Assembly (NCBI RefSeq): GCF_000264905.1
Contig: NW_006763131.1
Span: 1,589,063 to 1,653,062, forward strand
Length of the DNA: 64,000 nt
Reading direction: 5' to 3'
Source of the DNA: Stereum hirsutum FP-91666 SS1
Taxonomy: Eukaryota > Basidiomycota > Agaricomycetes > Russulales > Stereaceae
Position numbers and translations under genes: made by a program. Below, in pieces: positions 9,689-21,989 of the stretch. Numbering within the stretch: position 1 is the stretch's first letter; each line of letters begins with the position of its first letter. Under the pieces are notes generated by a model. That model was given only the letters and a program-made list of their open reading frames with translations. It had not been told where the DNA came from and ran no database searches.

Positions 9689-12600
9689 ATGCCTGCCGAA
9701 CAATCACGCCCTCCATCTGACGACCCTTCTGACGACGAACAAGCTAATGCCAGTCAGGCCGACGCTGCATCTAATAGGAAAAGGAGTAGCAGAGGTGCGA
9801 GCGGCAAAGCACACCACAGGACCTTGACAGGACTGACGACTCGTGTGTAGCCTGCGACCAGTGTAGAAAGACGAAGAGTAAATGCGAACGTGACGATGGG
9901 GACAACGAACAGTGCAGGAGTTGTGCGGCTACTGGTGTCGGTAAGTGCCTTGACTCCGGTTACCTGGAGATTTCAAAGCCGAATGACCGAATTTGTCGCT
10001 GGCAGCCTGCACATATTTAGGTACGCATGGCGAGCATGCTATCAGGTCGTCTCCTTTTTTACGTCTTGTGTCTAGGTCCAAGCTATAAAAGAGGTCCCCC
10101 AAAGGGTTACATCCATGCCATAGAACAACGGTGGCACCAGGTCGAATCTGTGCTCGGCGCCATACTTGCTTCTCCCTCTCCCGAAGTCAAGAACCTCATA
10201 CAGAATCTACGAAAAGACAACCTCGCAAACGATATCCTCACCCGCGTTGATGTCGGTCCATTTGTACGTCCCTCTTTGTCATTTTGTTTTTCCATCAGGC
10301 CCGCGGCCAACGCAAACCATGCATTTAGGGACCAACAGGGCGTCAGAATCACTCAGTCGCTGTAACGAAAGAAGACTTCTTTGCTTCTATCCTCAACAGC
10401 GCACCGAAAGCAGTAAGAGACACGTCTCGCCCTCGACGGCAGTCTCGGGTATCGCGTGAAATAGTATCATCGAGTGTGTATCGTTTGACTGCGTATTCTA
10501 TCCCCAAGTGCTAACGTGTATATATATCAGATAATTCAATGCTCGTGAGTCCCACTCTCGAATGGCAGGACCGCCTTTCGTCCCGGTACGCCATCGTCGA
10601 CCGGGTAGCGCCCGAGAACTATGCAAGCTCGAGTCAGCACCACATACAACACCCATCTCCTTTTGCTCCCTATCCGACATCGTCCGGACCAGCTACCAGT
10701 GGACCACCATCACAGAGACGTAAGCTAGACTCAAACGGTCCCACACAACCAGACTGGGATCACATGTATACACTGGATCATGCCTCAGGTAACTAGTTCA
10801 CTTGCATTATCCGAATTCGCTTTGTCTCGACACTTATGATTCGACTGGAAGACGAGGATAAGAGTGAGGAGTCTGAAGAGAACTCATCGATGCTGGGGCA
10901 ATTATCTCTCGACGAGAACAAACAGGTGAGCATAAAGCTCTGAGATGGTACTGACCACGACTAAATTGCTCTATGAAGGTTCGGCACCACGGATTAGCCA
11001 GTGGTTTGGCCCTTCTGTATCAAAACGAGCGTACAGACGAACGAAACGCAAGTGGGATATGGTATGTCTAGCGAATCGCAGATGTCTCATTACCCTGACT
11101 AACCATGTCATAGGACATTCCCAATGGCTCGGATATGGCCACCTGCACAGAATCAATTCATACCAGAGGAAAGTTTCCCCGTCGAGATGCCTTCAATGGA
11201 GGTACAACGACACCTCCTCGACCTCTACTTCATATATGTACATCCGATATACCCGGTGGTGCACAAGGCAATGTTCTGGCGGGAATACAAGGCTTCGTAA
11301 GCCTCTCTCCAATCTCACTAATCCAAGCATTCTCTGACGTCGCTCGGTTATTTGTAGACACTCGTAAGTCCCCGCATCCCCACACCTTCCACGACGATCC
11401 TGAGCGCTAACTGATATCGAAATTGCGAATCTTAGATATCCGGATGTCGGCATCGAGAACACTACTGGCGATAAATCCCCTCCGAGTAAACCTCATATCT
11501 CCAACCTGCTATTGCTCTCCATGTTCGCCATCGCGGCACGGTACTCTGAGGAAGAAGCGCCACCGCCATCCGGTAACATGTGGGAAGCCGGCCTGTTTTA
11601 TATGGTTCAGGCCCGGGAACTGTTGAGTACGTTCGTTCAATGCGATTAATTCCTTCCTCGTGGCACAAGCGCGCGGAGTTATGCTGATCCTGTTGTTTAA
11701 CGTCCTCAGATCGGATCTACCACTACTCCCGTCCGTCAACGTGTCAAGCCTTACTTTTGTTAGGTTTGCGAGAGATCGGATTGGGTATGATCCTTCATCC
11801 TGTCTGGCTTCTTCTCCGTTAGTAGATACTGATTCGTTGTGCATCATTTCCTCAGGGTCCTCGGAGCACGGTTGGCTATATGTCGGTATGTCTCTGTGTT
11901 TTCTCAATTCCATGATCCTCGTCACTGATGTTGCATCAAAGGAATGGCCGTTCGCATGGTCTGTACTTCATGAATGCATCCCACATCTATTCATCCTTAA
12001 CAATACCGTTCCTATGCAGGCTTACGATCTCGGACTTCATCGAGGCTCGGACAAGTGGAAAATCGGTAACAAACCTCTATTTACCCCTGAGGAGTTGCAG
12101 GCCAGGAAGCAACTCTGGTGGGCATGCAACAGGGCGGACAAGTGAGTCGTCCGTCCGTCTTGGGACTCTGAAGCAAGCGTACAGAGTACCGATTGTTCGT
12201 TTTCGTGCCATGTAGGTATACGGCCGTGTGGATGGGCAGACCTTCATTGATACCGTCAATGAACCACGATACGCCTCTTCCCGAGGTATGTGCAATACAC
12301 ATTCATTGTACCGCTGTCAGTAGAACATTGTCGTTGACAGAACACGACTGCGTCCCCATAGATTGACGCAGATGATGAATGGCAGCCTCATCCCATCGAC
12401 CCCGCATCCCACGAATTCCCTCCAGTCCCAGGTCGTGTCATGGCATGCTTCCGTCAAGCCAGCGTATTAGGCACGTCTTTCCTATCCATCTCAACAACCA
12501 CTCCTTCCTAACCTCTTCTCTTCCCACTTACCACCCGATACTCGCTCAGCCAACATCGCCGGGGACATCATCGAGAACATCTATCCCATCCGTCCGACGT

Positions 12601-14113
12601 CCATAGCCGCCAAGAAGTGCGCTCTAGCACACCTCGAGACGAGGCTAGACAAGTTCTACACGGAGCTGCCGGAGTGTTTAGCGTATGATACGACGAGCAA
12701 GCGTTACGTGCCGCCGCCGCATATATTGCAGCTGCATATGACGTACTGGAATATGGTGATGTTGCTGCATAGAGCTTTGTGAGTTCCTTTTGTTATTCCG
12801 GTTTTTTGAGCCGATGTAGAGACTGATGATGTGTCATGTGGAACAGTATTCCGAAGATGCCCGCTAGTCGGTGTGTGTTTTTTTTGGCTGTGTGATTGTA
12901 TGGGCCGTTAAGAAGCTCATCGAATATTTTTTTTCAGCGAAACGAAGCAGTGCAAGCCCCCATCAGCAGACGCTGCAGCATTGAAGTCGTTTGATATATG
13001 CCAGGCCGCTGCGACCAAGATTACCTCGATCGGTATGTGGTCCTTACTTTTCTCTCTCTATCAAAACCATTCGCTAAATTTTCCCCGTGAATAGTATGCG
13101 TGTACCAGAAACATTTCTCCCTGCGCCGTGGTGCTCTCATGATCACGCAACACATGTTTGCTGCTGGGTGAGTCTATGTCACTGTAGCCTTCTCTTGTCC
13201 TTGTTCCTGAACACGACACGTCTCGACACTCTAGGATCATGCACATTGTTACTCGTAAGGAACACACCATTGCATCGCATTTCGGGATAGACCACTCACA
13301 ACTGTTTCATCCGTAGTGACTCTGCGGCCCTCCAATGTTCAAGCCTCCATCTCATTATCTCAAACTCTCGCTGCCCTCAAAGAGATGGAAGTAAGCAGAT
13401 GGGTCTCAGCCTTCCCTGACTCCCAATGCTCACCCATCTCTCCTTCTCCCACCTAGGTCATCTGGCCCAGCGCCAAACGAGCCTGGGACCTCCTCCACGG
13501 CGCAAAAATCCACATCGACTCAGGCCTGCTTAACTACTACACCTCCGGCCCCACCGCCGGCCCAGGCAACGGCCGTCCCGACTCGCGCAACAAACGCACA
13601 GCAGAGGACGCCTTCAGCCGCGAGAACTCGAACATGCTGCAGCAGGACGCGTACAACGAGCTGACGAAGCGGAGCTCTCACGTCGCGATGCCTGACAGCC
13701 CGGAGCCGACGACGACGCACACGGTCTTGGCGCAGATGTTGGGGATCGCGCTGCCGGGGGTCGAGCCGTCGACGAGCTATCTGCCGGGATATGCGTGGTG
13801 GCCGAGACAGGGCGAGAGGAACGGTGTGAACGCGAACACGAACAACAACCATAACGCACACGCGCACGCACACCCGAACCTGAACGGCAGTATTGATCTC
13901 GGCTCCGGTCAGAGCTCGCTCACGCGTTCGACGCCTTCATTACCGCTCTCGACGCCCTCGCCCCATTCGTCTATCGATACGAGTAGCCCGGCATCGGCGG
14001 GGATGCCTATCCCGTTCACGTTTGATCAGACGGGTTATTGGATGGGCCCGATGATGTCTGCGCCGGAGACGGCGTTCGGGATGGACTTTGCGACGCATGC
14101 GCAGGCACATTGA
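9689..14113 (+). CDS. Zn2Cys6 transcription factor, XlnR-like
   Basis: Nuclear Zn(II)2Cys6 regulator with a fungal-specific transcription factor domain, of the type often annotated in basidiomycetes as xylanolytic activator XlnR-like. The cluster starts in exon 2 with ACDQCRKTKSKCERDD, continues with CRSCAATG, and its sixth cysteine is supplied by a 15-nt exon at 10006-10020 (reads A-C-T-Y-L), giving C-X2-C-X6-C-X9-C-X2-C-X6-C. It is followed by LGPSYKRGPPKGYIHAIEQRW and a coiled linker. The middle-homology domain begins near 11580 (MWEAGLFYMVQARELL) and includes YDLGLHRGSDKWKIGN and QLWWACNRADKYTAVWMGRP (12060-12250). The C terminus (13490-14113) is Ser/Pro/Asn-rich with a His-Ala run. There are many introns of about 50 nt. 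A function in xylan or pentose response is inference from family labels only. Confidence 0.82.
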
Positions 14114-15171
14114 GGGGAGGAGGAAGGCATGCGTTGGGTTACTGGTTGAGAGAGGTGGGCTTGAGCTGCTTTGTGGTCCTGGAACGCGCTGCTTTGCTTA
14201 GTTGTACTGCTAGAACATATATATGGTCGGTTGCGCTCTTCCTTTTTTGCTTTTTCATCCCGTCTCGAGTGCGTGTTGTGTTCGATTGCTGACGTCTCAT
14301 GATTTGATCACTCTGTATTAGTACTACTACGTATACTGTCATCTATCGTCTTCTGTTCGTTCGACCTTGTGCTATCTGGTTTTACCCAGCTTCCAGAAAG
14401 GGACTGCGAGTCACTATCCGCATACTATGCTAGACGTGCCCTTCTTCTGTCTTTGTCTTTGGTCTCTCTTCCATTTTTTGCTGGTGCCATAGTCTCTCGT
14501 TCTCGATTCCGTAGCGTCACAATGATGTTTGACCGTTTGATGTTTCGTTCCCTATGAGTTCTCATAGTTTACCTTTCCTTCCATCGTATATACTACGTAC
14601 GTGCCCCGGCCATTCACCTCGCACCCCCCTCCTTCCTGACTCACTCACACACACCGAGACACCGTCGCCGCCTCGTCCCCGTCCCCGCCACGGTCTGCCG
14701 GGTGCCCATGCATGTATGTACGTACATATGTCAAATTTCACAGACCCGCATTGTATTTCTCGTCTTCTCATCTTCAGTGTTATCTCGGTCCTCTATTTCG
14801 TTTCGTTTCATCTCGTTTCGTTAGCCAGCCTTTGCTTTTTCCCCTTCCTTCTTCGTCCGCGTTACAGGCCGATGTAGTGTTCTGTCGTGTTCGCTTATCA
14901 TTACTCGTACTGTACTCTATATAATATCCACCTATTTCGCCTTCGCCTCGAGTTGGCTTCAGCCTGAAGTTCGAAGCCTAAAGTTTGAAGTCTAGACTTG
15001 TGCACGTATGTCCGCACAATAATGCTGCCCGAACGGGAAGTTTCTTCCACTGCATGCACAAAGTCTCTTGCCTACGAATCTATCTCATGTCAGTGTCAAG
15101 TTGTGATTATCTCTTCATGTTCGTAATGACGCCGCACATCGTTCTCATCTATTAGGAATAGATAGGCAAGA
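14114..15171. other. Intergenic, convergent 3' ends
   Basis: About 1.06 kb between the XlnR-like stop and the M16 protease stop. It is T/C-rich with scattered TACGTA motifs, and no coding signal was recognised. Confidence 0.5.
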
Positions 15172-18100
15172 TCACCTCCCGTCGCTCTCACTCTCACTCC
15201 CACTCCCACTACTCCCACTCTCATCGCTATCCTCATCCTCGCCCCCCTCATCCGGATCCACCTCCAACGTCCTCCTCTCCACCTCAAACCCAGCGTCCTT
15301 CAGCCCCTTACTCACCTCGTCCGCCTTGCCCGGCGCCGTCACCGAGATCACGACGGACGTCTTGGGGTCGAACAAAGGGAGGCAGTACCGTTTGAGCGTG
15401 TCGAGCACGTCCTGTTTCGTTACGGCTTGGTATTTCTCGAGAAGGTCGACGTTGTAGCGCTGGGAGACGCCTTTGAGGGCTTGGTTCGTGAAGGACATGA
15501 GGGCCTGGGATTGGGATTTGGATTTGACCGTCAGTAAGTCAATAGGTTGAGAAAAAATGACTTGGGACGTACCGCCCGACCAGGCGTCGATACGCTCTTC
15601 GTGACACCGTACACAATACTGCTCTTCGCCGCATCCAGAGCCGTCTCATCGAGCTCTATAGACCCGTCGACCAAGCCTTTGACTACAAGCGCACCTTGCT
15701 CGAACGCCTTGATGCTATTCGAACTCTGTAACAAGCACACACAGAGATATAGCGCTTAGTCAAAGCTCCCCATACACAAGTAAATTAAATGATTTAAAAG
15801 CAGGGAAAGACGCACCCGATAGAGCGAGAACGTTATAAAGCCGCTTTCAGTATCCGCTCCTACGTACGCGCCATACGCCAGTCCAGAACCACGAATGTAT
15901 CGCTATATACATGTCCGTCAGTTTTGTGTTATAGTAAGATAGAAAGGAGACGATGAAGATGATTTCGTACCCAGAGGAAACTCTCCGTCGCGCTCAGTAC
16001 TTCGAGCGTGATCCTCAAAGCCGGCCAGTCGGGATGATCGAAGCCTCGGATACCCTTCGCGGCATGGGCGACGTATGAGCTCTCGATCGTTGGGAGGGAG
16101 ACGACGACGGCCTGGAATTGATTAGATCATGATCGATTTCACAGTTAATATCCCGGAGAAGGAGCATGAAGAAGGGGACGAACGGACCTTCTTTGTTGGC
16201 TTCTTCCCGAGCTTGCTCAGCGTATCGTATGAAAGCGAAAGAGGCGCGAGCTCCGCCTCCTACCAAAAATCAACATTAATCGTCGCGTCAGCATCACCAG
16301 CCCACATCCACGACAACGCATGTCAATTAGATGAAAGAAACGTACCGGCAGAACAGGCCCGAAGTACTTAGCCCATACGCTGCGCGGGTTAGGCACGTCC
16401 AAAACGTTACCTGTGACCGAGAATCGAATCCCCGAAGGCTTCGTCACTGTTTTGTTGTTGTTCGGTCAACCAACAGAAAAGCCAGGTAGGAAGCGGAGAA
16501 GGCGCGTACTGTAGCTCCGCAACTCTTCTAGGGCTTTGACAACCTCATCCGGGGTCTCCTGCAACATCTTCGCGAGCTTAGGCACGAATTCCGTCTGCGC
16601 GATGACACCTACCGCAGACAACGAACGATTGTCAGATTAGACGATGCACTTGAATGACTAGCGAACGGATGTGACATACCGCCGGCTCTGGAATTGCTCT
16701 CTTCAGAGTAGAACAGCTCCGAGGTGATGGACGCAAGGACTGTACTCCCGTTCCTCTTCATCCCAGGGAGCGCCTGCTGAACCTGCGCCACATTGATCTG
16801 TAACCTATCGCACCCGCACCCACACAGCACAAACCGCTCCAAAAGTCAGATCCTCCTCGGAATATATGCAAGTCAAGAGATGAACGTACCGTTCCCTATC
16901 AAACTCACTCCCATAAATCAAATCCCTCAACCACGCAACCGCAATCTCATACTTATCCACCTCCACACGCATACTGATCCTCAACGTCTGCGGGAACATG
17001 CCCGAGACGCCGAGGTCGGCGTCGTACGAGACCGTCTCGTTGTCGAGCTTGTCGACGACTTGTTCGTGCGTGAGACGGTCGCCTGAGAGGCGTTTGACGG
17101 GGAGCGAGAAGAAGGATTGGATGTAGAGGGTTAGGTAACTGTGATGAACATGGCGAGGTGGTGAGCAAGAGAAAAAAGGGTTGATGGAGGGGGGGAGGGT
17201 GTGCTTACAGGCGGAGGTGGTTGGGGAGGTCTTTCAGTGAGAGGAAAGCGTGGACGCTGACAAAGTCCGACTTCATAAACAAAAACCACAGGGATCAGCT
17301 ACGTTCCAAAAGAATCCAGATCCAGAGTGAAAAAATCACCTTAACATGATCATACTGCACGAAAAACGGCAACCCCTCTCCATCCCCCTCCACATGCCTC
17401 TTCACCTCCCTCCCCTCTTCCCTCTCACTCTCACTCCCACTCAGCTTCCCCCCACTACCCCTCCCCCTCCCCGCCTCCTGCACGCTCTGCACCGGAATCC
17501 ACGATATGCTCCCCACATCCGGCACCGGAAACGCCGTGAGGATCTCCTTCGGGATCGGGGTATCGTGTTCCGCCTGGGCCTCGTCTAGCTCTTTTTTCGC
17601 GAGTGCGAGTCCGGAGGGCCCGAGACGCTCTTTTTGAGCTGTGATGCGGGCTTTTTCGGTGGCTTCGAGGACGGAGGCCATGGAGGCGGAGGGCTTGCCG
17701 CGGACGACGATGCATTCGGGGTCGATGAAGTACCTACAAATGAGACGATGAATGCATGAGCGCAAAAGAAAAAAAGGGGGGGATAGATGGTGAGTGTTGT
17801 GGATGGTGGTGGTGGGAGAGGGAAAGGGGAACGAGGGAAAGGGGAACGAACCGTTGGATGAGGTCCGTCCATTGTTTGCTCGTCCACCCCTTCAACTCTT
17901 CATATTCCCGCATCTCGTCGAGCGCGGGCGCGATCTCGGAGCCGTCTTCTTTGCCGTAGATGAAGTCGGAGATGAGGACGTTTGAGAAAGTGTCGCCGCC
18001 GTCGGATTCGAGTCTGCTACGGAGCTGTGGGGCAACGATAACGGCTTAGCATTTCTCCATTTCTCCCTCTTTCCTTTTCCTTTTTTTATTTGTGTGCGGA

Positions 18101-19880
18101 GAAGGAGGGGGAGGAGGACTAATCATAGAGAGTGCGGACACGCACCTGTCGCTGATCCCGGTTAATAATCATCGCCATACGTTCAAGATCAATCCCCTCC
18201 TTCACGATCCTTTCAAAACTCGCTTTCAGCTTCTCGTCGAACGTGTCGAGGTGCTCCGTGGGCACCGAGCCGACGTAGATCTGCAGATCCTGGAAGGTGG
18301 CCCTGTCTTCTTCGTAGAACGCAATGTAGGTGCTATCGTTAAGCGGCGTCAGAATTTAATGAATAAGGGGGGAAAGAGGGAGTGTTACCAGAGAGGTGAT
18401 TCTGTCTCGACGTATTCTTTGTTCAGTGGAGCGGTGGCCGATGAAGTGAGGTAGTTGCCCATCAGGGAGATGGCCTACAGCGCATCGAGAGCAAATAATC
18501 ATAAGAATGAGCATGCCTATGCGATATGAAATTCTGAATGATGCTCGAAACGGACTCACCTTCGACTGCAAAAACTCGTTCGGGCTCGGTCCCATATACG
18601 AAATCATAACCTCCCCCACACTCTCATCCTTCTCCGGAAACTCAACCGTCTTCTTCACCGTCTCCTTAATCGGGCCTCTATTCGCACTCAGCGTCTCCAC
18701 GAACGGCCGTTTCCAGCCCTCGGGTCGAGGACCCTTGTTCTGTCCGTGAGCGACGAGACTCGGTTCGACCTTTTCTTGGATGACTTTGAGGAGGGAGGTC
18801 GTTCCGCTGCGAAGTTTGCCGGAGACGATGAGGGAGAGGTTGTGGGGGACGTAGTAGGTGCCGTGGTATTCTCTGACTGGAGGGAGATAAGTTTTGTTGT
18901 TGTTTGTTGAGGACGGGATGGTGAAATGAGATGGATGGGCAGGAGCTCACTTTGTTCGACGGTGAGCTTGCGGAGAGCTTCCATAAGACCTCCAGTCTCG
19001 CTGCGGTATGCGCTCCCCGGAGGGTTGACGAGCCGTTGCATTCTATGAAACGAAAATATGAGTCGGCAACAATAGGTTGGGAGTTGGGACAGAAATGACA
19101 TACTCCAAGGCCATCAGATCTCCCGAAGTGTTCTCCCGACCTTGCATCTCGCTATACACCACACCAGAGTCTTCGCCTTGAGGGTCGATATGGTGAACCT
19201 GAGATAAATAGTATATAAAACAATCAACACGAAACGAAACGAAAAGGATATTCGTCGTATTAAACATACCTCTGTGACGAAACCAGCCTTCGTGATAGTC
19301 GGATAGAGTATATGGTCGACATAGATAGGCAAGATCTGCAAGAAACCAGCTTCACCGGCGGTAGAGACGGTATACGCCGTATGGTCAGTGTCGGTCCACG
19401 CATTGGTGCCGTTCGAGAATCCGCGGTTGGCGAGGTGGTCGATGATGCCTTTGTACGGGTACTTCTCGGAACCCATGAAGACCAAGCTGAGGATCGCTTT
19501 TGAATACACATTCGCGGATTATTGGGGAATAAAGATGTGTGGCTTACTGCTCTAGTGTATGCGGACATCCGCTGTCGTTGAAGACTGGATAAAAGCTTCA
19601 GGATCGGGTTGGGCCACACGAGATGTATGTACGCACTTTCGGTCCCGATGACAAAATAACCGTTCACGATGGGGGCTACAAAACCGTTCCACACACACCT
19701 TCAGAATATAACTGTCAATTCAACGCACAATACCAACGCACCTTCATACTCCAGATGCACGACATTGAGGCCCGTAACCCTGCTGCGCCACTTCGAGACC
19801 GTGACGTCCGTATAGTCCAACTTGACGCGCTTCACGAGATCGAAGTTCTCATACTTCTGGGGCAACTCAGCGGTAGACAT
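15172..19880 (-). CDS. M16 (insulinase-like) metalloprotease, YOL098C/Mug138 type
   Basis: Zinc metallopeptidase of the M16 (inverted zincin) family. The closest known relatives are the poorly characterised yeast YOL098C and S. pombe Mug138. The first exon reads MSTAELPQKYENFDLVKRVK (from 19880). The zinc motif HTLEH (HXXEH) is split by an intron: CPHTLE with two bases of the His codon near 19550, then LVFMGSEKYPYKG near 19490. The third zinc-site acidic region, GVVYSEMQGREN, follows near 19130-19160. The last exon ends in an acidic/Ser tail (15172-15290). More than a dozen short introns divide about 1,000 residues, close to the roughly 1,040 of YOL098C. An in-frame upstream ATG at 20093 would add 71 residues that resemble a mitochondrial presequence. 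It shares a short divergent promoter with CPSF30. Confidence 0.83.
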
Positions 19881-20290
19881 GATCGGCAGATCGCCAGGGA
19901 GCGAAGACGTGTTTGCGGTGGTATGTCCGAGGGCTAAAGCACGACGAGAAGGGACGCTGGAGAAAGACCTATTTCGGGGAACAATGGAGGGTGTGCGGTG
20001 GCCCTGTACGTTGAGAAGGGGAAAGAGACGGTTTGGAGGACGGATTCGAAGATGGCCGCTATTTAACGAGACAAGAGAGGAGAGACGGAGCATGCAGAAG
20101 AGAGAGAAGAGAGGCGTCCCTAGGAAAGCCGTACTTGCGTGGCGCACTCACGAATATAATTGAAGGCTTGCGTAAGCACCGGCGTCTATCTCAGATTTAT
20201 TCCTGACGCGACTCTGGCTCGTCTCTGTTGAACGTTGACCTCTCTGTAGCAATCTAATCAGTTCTCTGTTCCGTACCTGTTCTGCTCGAG
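19881..20290. promoter_or_regulatory. Divergent promoter, M16 protease / CPSF30
   Basis: About 200-410 bases between the start codons (depending on which M16 start is used). No TATA box was seen. Two housekeeping genes must share this compact region. Confidence 0.45.
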
Positions 20291-21544
20291 ATGGCCATTG
20301 CACACCCCCTCGCTGGGCCGTCTGTGCTACGGGACATCGTCAACCCTCAGTTTCACCAGAACAACTTCCCCGAAGAGCTCTTCATCAAGCAAGAACTAGG
20401 CATCAAGCTCGACAAGGGTCTGTCTAGTCATCTTCCTCAACCTCGTACAACAATATACTCATACCTCTTTTCTTTTTCTCTCCTAGATGAACAAATATGC
20501 CGCCTCAACCTCTCCCAAACCGGCTGCCCCCTCGGTCCCTCCCTCTGCCCGCTCCGCCACACCAACCCCTCCGCCCAAAACTTCCAGCCCCCCAAACAAC
20601 TCCCGACCCACCCCCGGGACCGCGAACGTCTCGCGACGGTATGCAAGCACTGGCTGCGCGGGCTCTGCAAGAAGGGCGATGCCTGTGAGTTCTTGCATGA
20701 GTATAACCTGAGGCGGATGCCCGAGTGTTGGTGGTATGCGAAGTATGGGTATTGTTCGGCGGGCGACGAGTGTCTCTATGCGCATCCGAAGGAGAGGAAG
20801 GTGGAGTGTCCGGATTATAAGAGGGGGTTTTGTAAGCTCGGTGCGTCTCTTTGGTCTCATTCTCATCTACTTGTTACGGCTAAGCTAAAGTGGCTCCTGC
20901 TTTGGTTTCGAAGGCCCGAAATGTCCTCGAAAACATATACGAAGAGTAGCCTGCCAACTCTACCTCACCGGTTTCTGTCCCCTAGGTCCCGACTGTCCAC
21001 GAGGCCAGTGCGTAACATTTCCCCCTTCCCTCACTCCAATTCGTTCCTCTCCGAAGCTGACTCACCCCTCCTTACCTTTACTTCCACTTTCACGTAGTCC
21101 AAAACCAAACATCCCCCCTCCAAAAGCCTACGACCCCCCCGAACCCCCTTCCCACCGCGATCTTGGCCCCCCGCCCCCCGGCTACGGCCGCTACGCAGAT
21201 TTCGACCGTACCTTCCTTTCTGGTGGAGGCGGTGGAGGTGGAGGTGGTGGAGGTGGCGGTGGTGGTGGTGGTGCAGGGGGAGGAGGCGGTCAAGGTCCTG
21301 GGTTCAATTCGGGTCCGAGGAGGAATTTGGACGAGGTTTTGTGCTTTAAGGTGCGTTTCATTTTTTGTTGAGCATTGTATTACACTTTGAGGCTGTCGTG
21401 TGATTTGAGCTGACTTTATATACCTACTATTAGTGCGGAGAGAAAGGTCACTATGCGAACCATTGTCGGAATCGGAACGTTCCTGGTAATCGGGGTGGTG
21501 TTGATAGGTCTGGGGTGAAGCGGTTCGACACGGACGAAGATTGA
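20291..21544 (+). CDS. CPSF30/Yth1, CCCH zinc-finger subunit of the mRNA 3'-end cleavage and polyadenylation factor
   Basis: CPSF30 (yeast Yth1) binds the AAUAAA region and anchors Fip1 in the cleavage and polyadenylation machinery in the nucleus. Exon 1 starts MAIAHPLAGPSVLRDIVNPQ. Five CCCH fingers follow: CRLNLSQTGCPLGPSLCPLRH, CKHWLRGLCKKGDACEFLH, CWWYAKYGYCSAGDECLYAH, CPDYKRGFCKLGPKCPRKH (split by an intron near 20841) and CQLYLTGFCPLGPDCPRGH. After a proline-rich linker and a poly-Gly run (near 21215-21290) comes a C-terminal CCHC zinc knuckle, CFKCGEKGHYANHC. The zinc knuckle is present in metazoan CPSF4 and absent from yeast Yth1, so this copy has the longer architecture. Stop is TGA at 21542-21544. 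The domain order makes the identification secure. Confidence 0.92.
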
Positions 21545-21989
21545 GGTATGGCTCAGTTAGTCAGATGGATATTGTCGACGGAGGGATCTTAGGCGGTTGG
21601 GCCCTATGCTACGGTGGGAGTGGTGGTGCTTCGATTTTTTGTGCTACCGTATTCTGTTTGTGTCGACTTGATTCCCACAACATGCACAACGATGGGCTTG
21701 CCTCTGGCAAGTCAGTAATAAATAATACTGGAAAGTGAAGCACACAGGGACCGCGAATATCTGAGCATCTTCACAAAGCCAGTCAAAGCGTTCCAATTAT
21801 AGACGCACAATTATGACGCAATGGGCGATCAATTTAGATCTCTCTCGCAGCTTTGAGCCTCTTGGCGACGTCCTTCCTCCTTCAACGCCTCCTTCTACCA
21901 TCTCCATCGGCTTCAGCTACAAATTCAAAGCTTCCAGATCACTTTCGAATCAACTAATATCCCAACTTTCCAAATCGCAACAACGTACG
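21545..21989. other. Intergenic with possible 5' extension of the YjbQ gene
   Basis: About 445 bases between CPSF30 and the preferred YjbQ start. An in-frame ATG at 21813 would add 59 residues to the YjbQ protein. Otherwise nothing was recognised. Confidence 0.45.
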
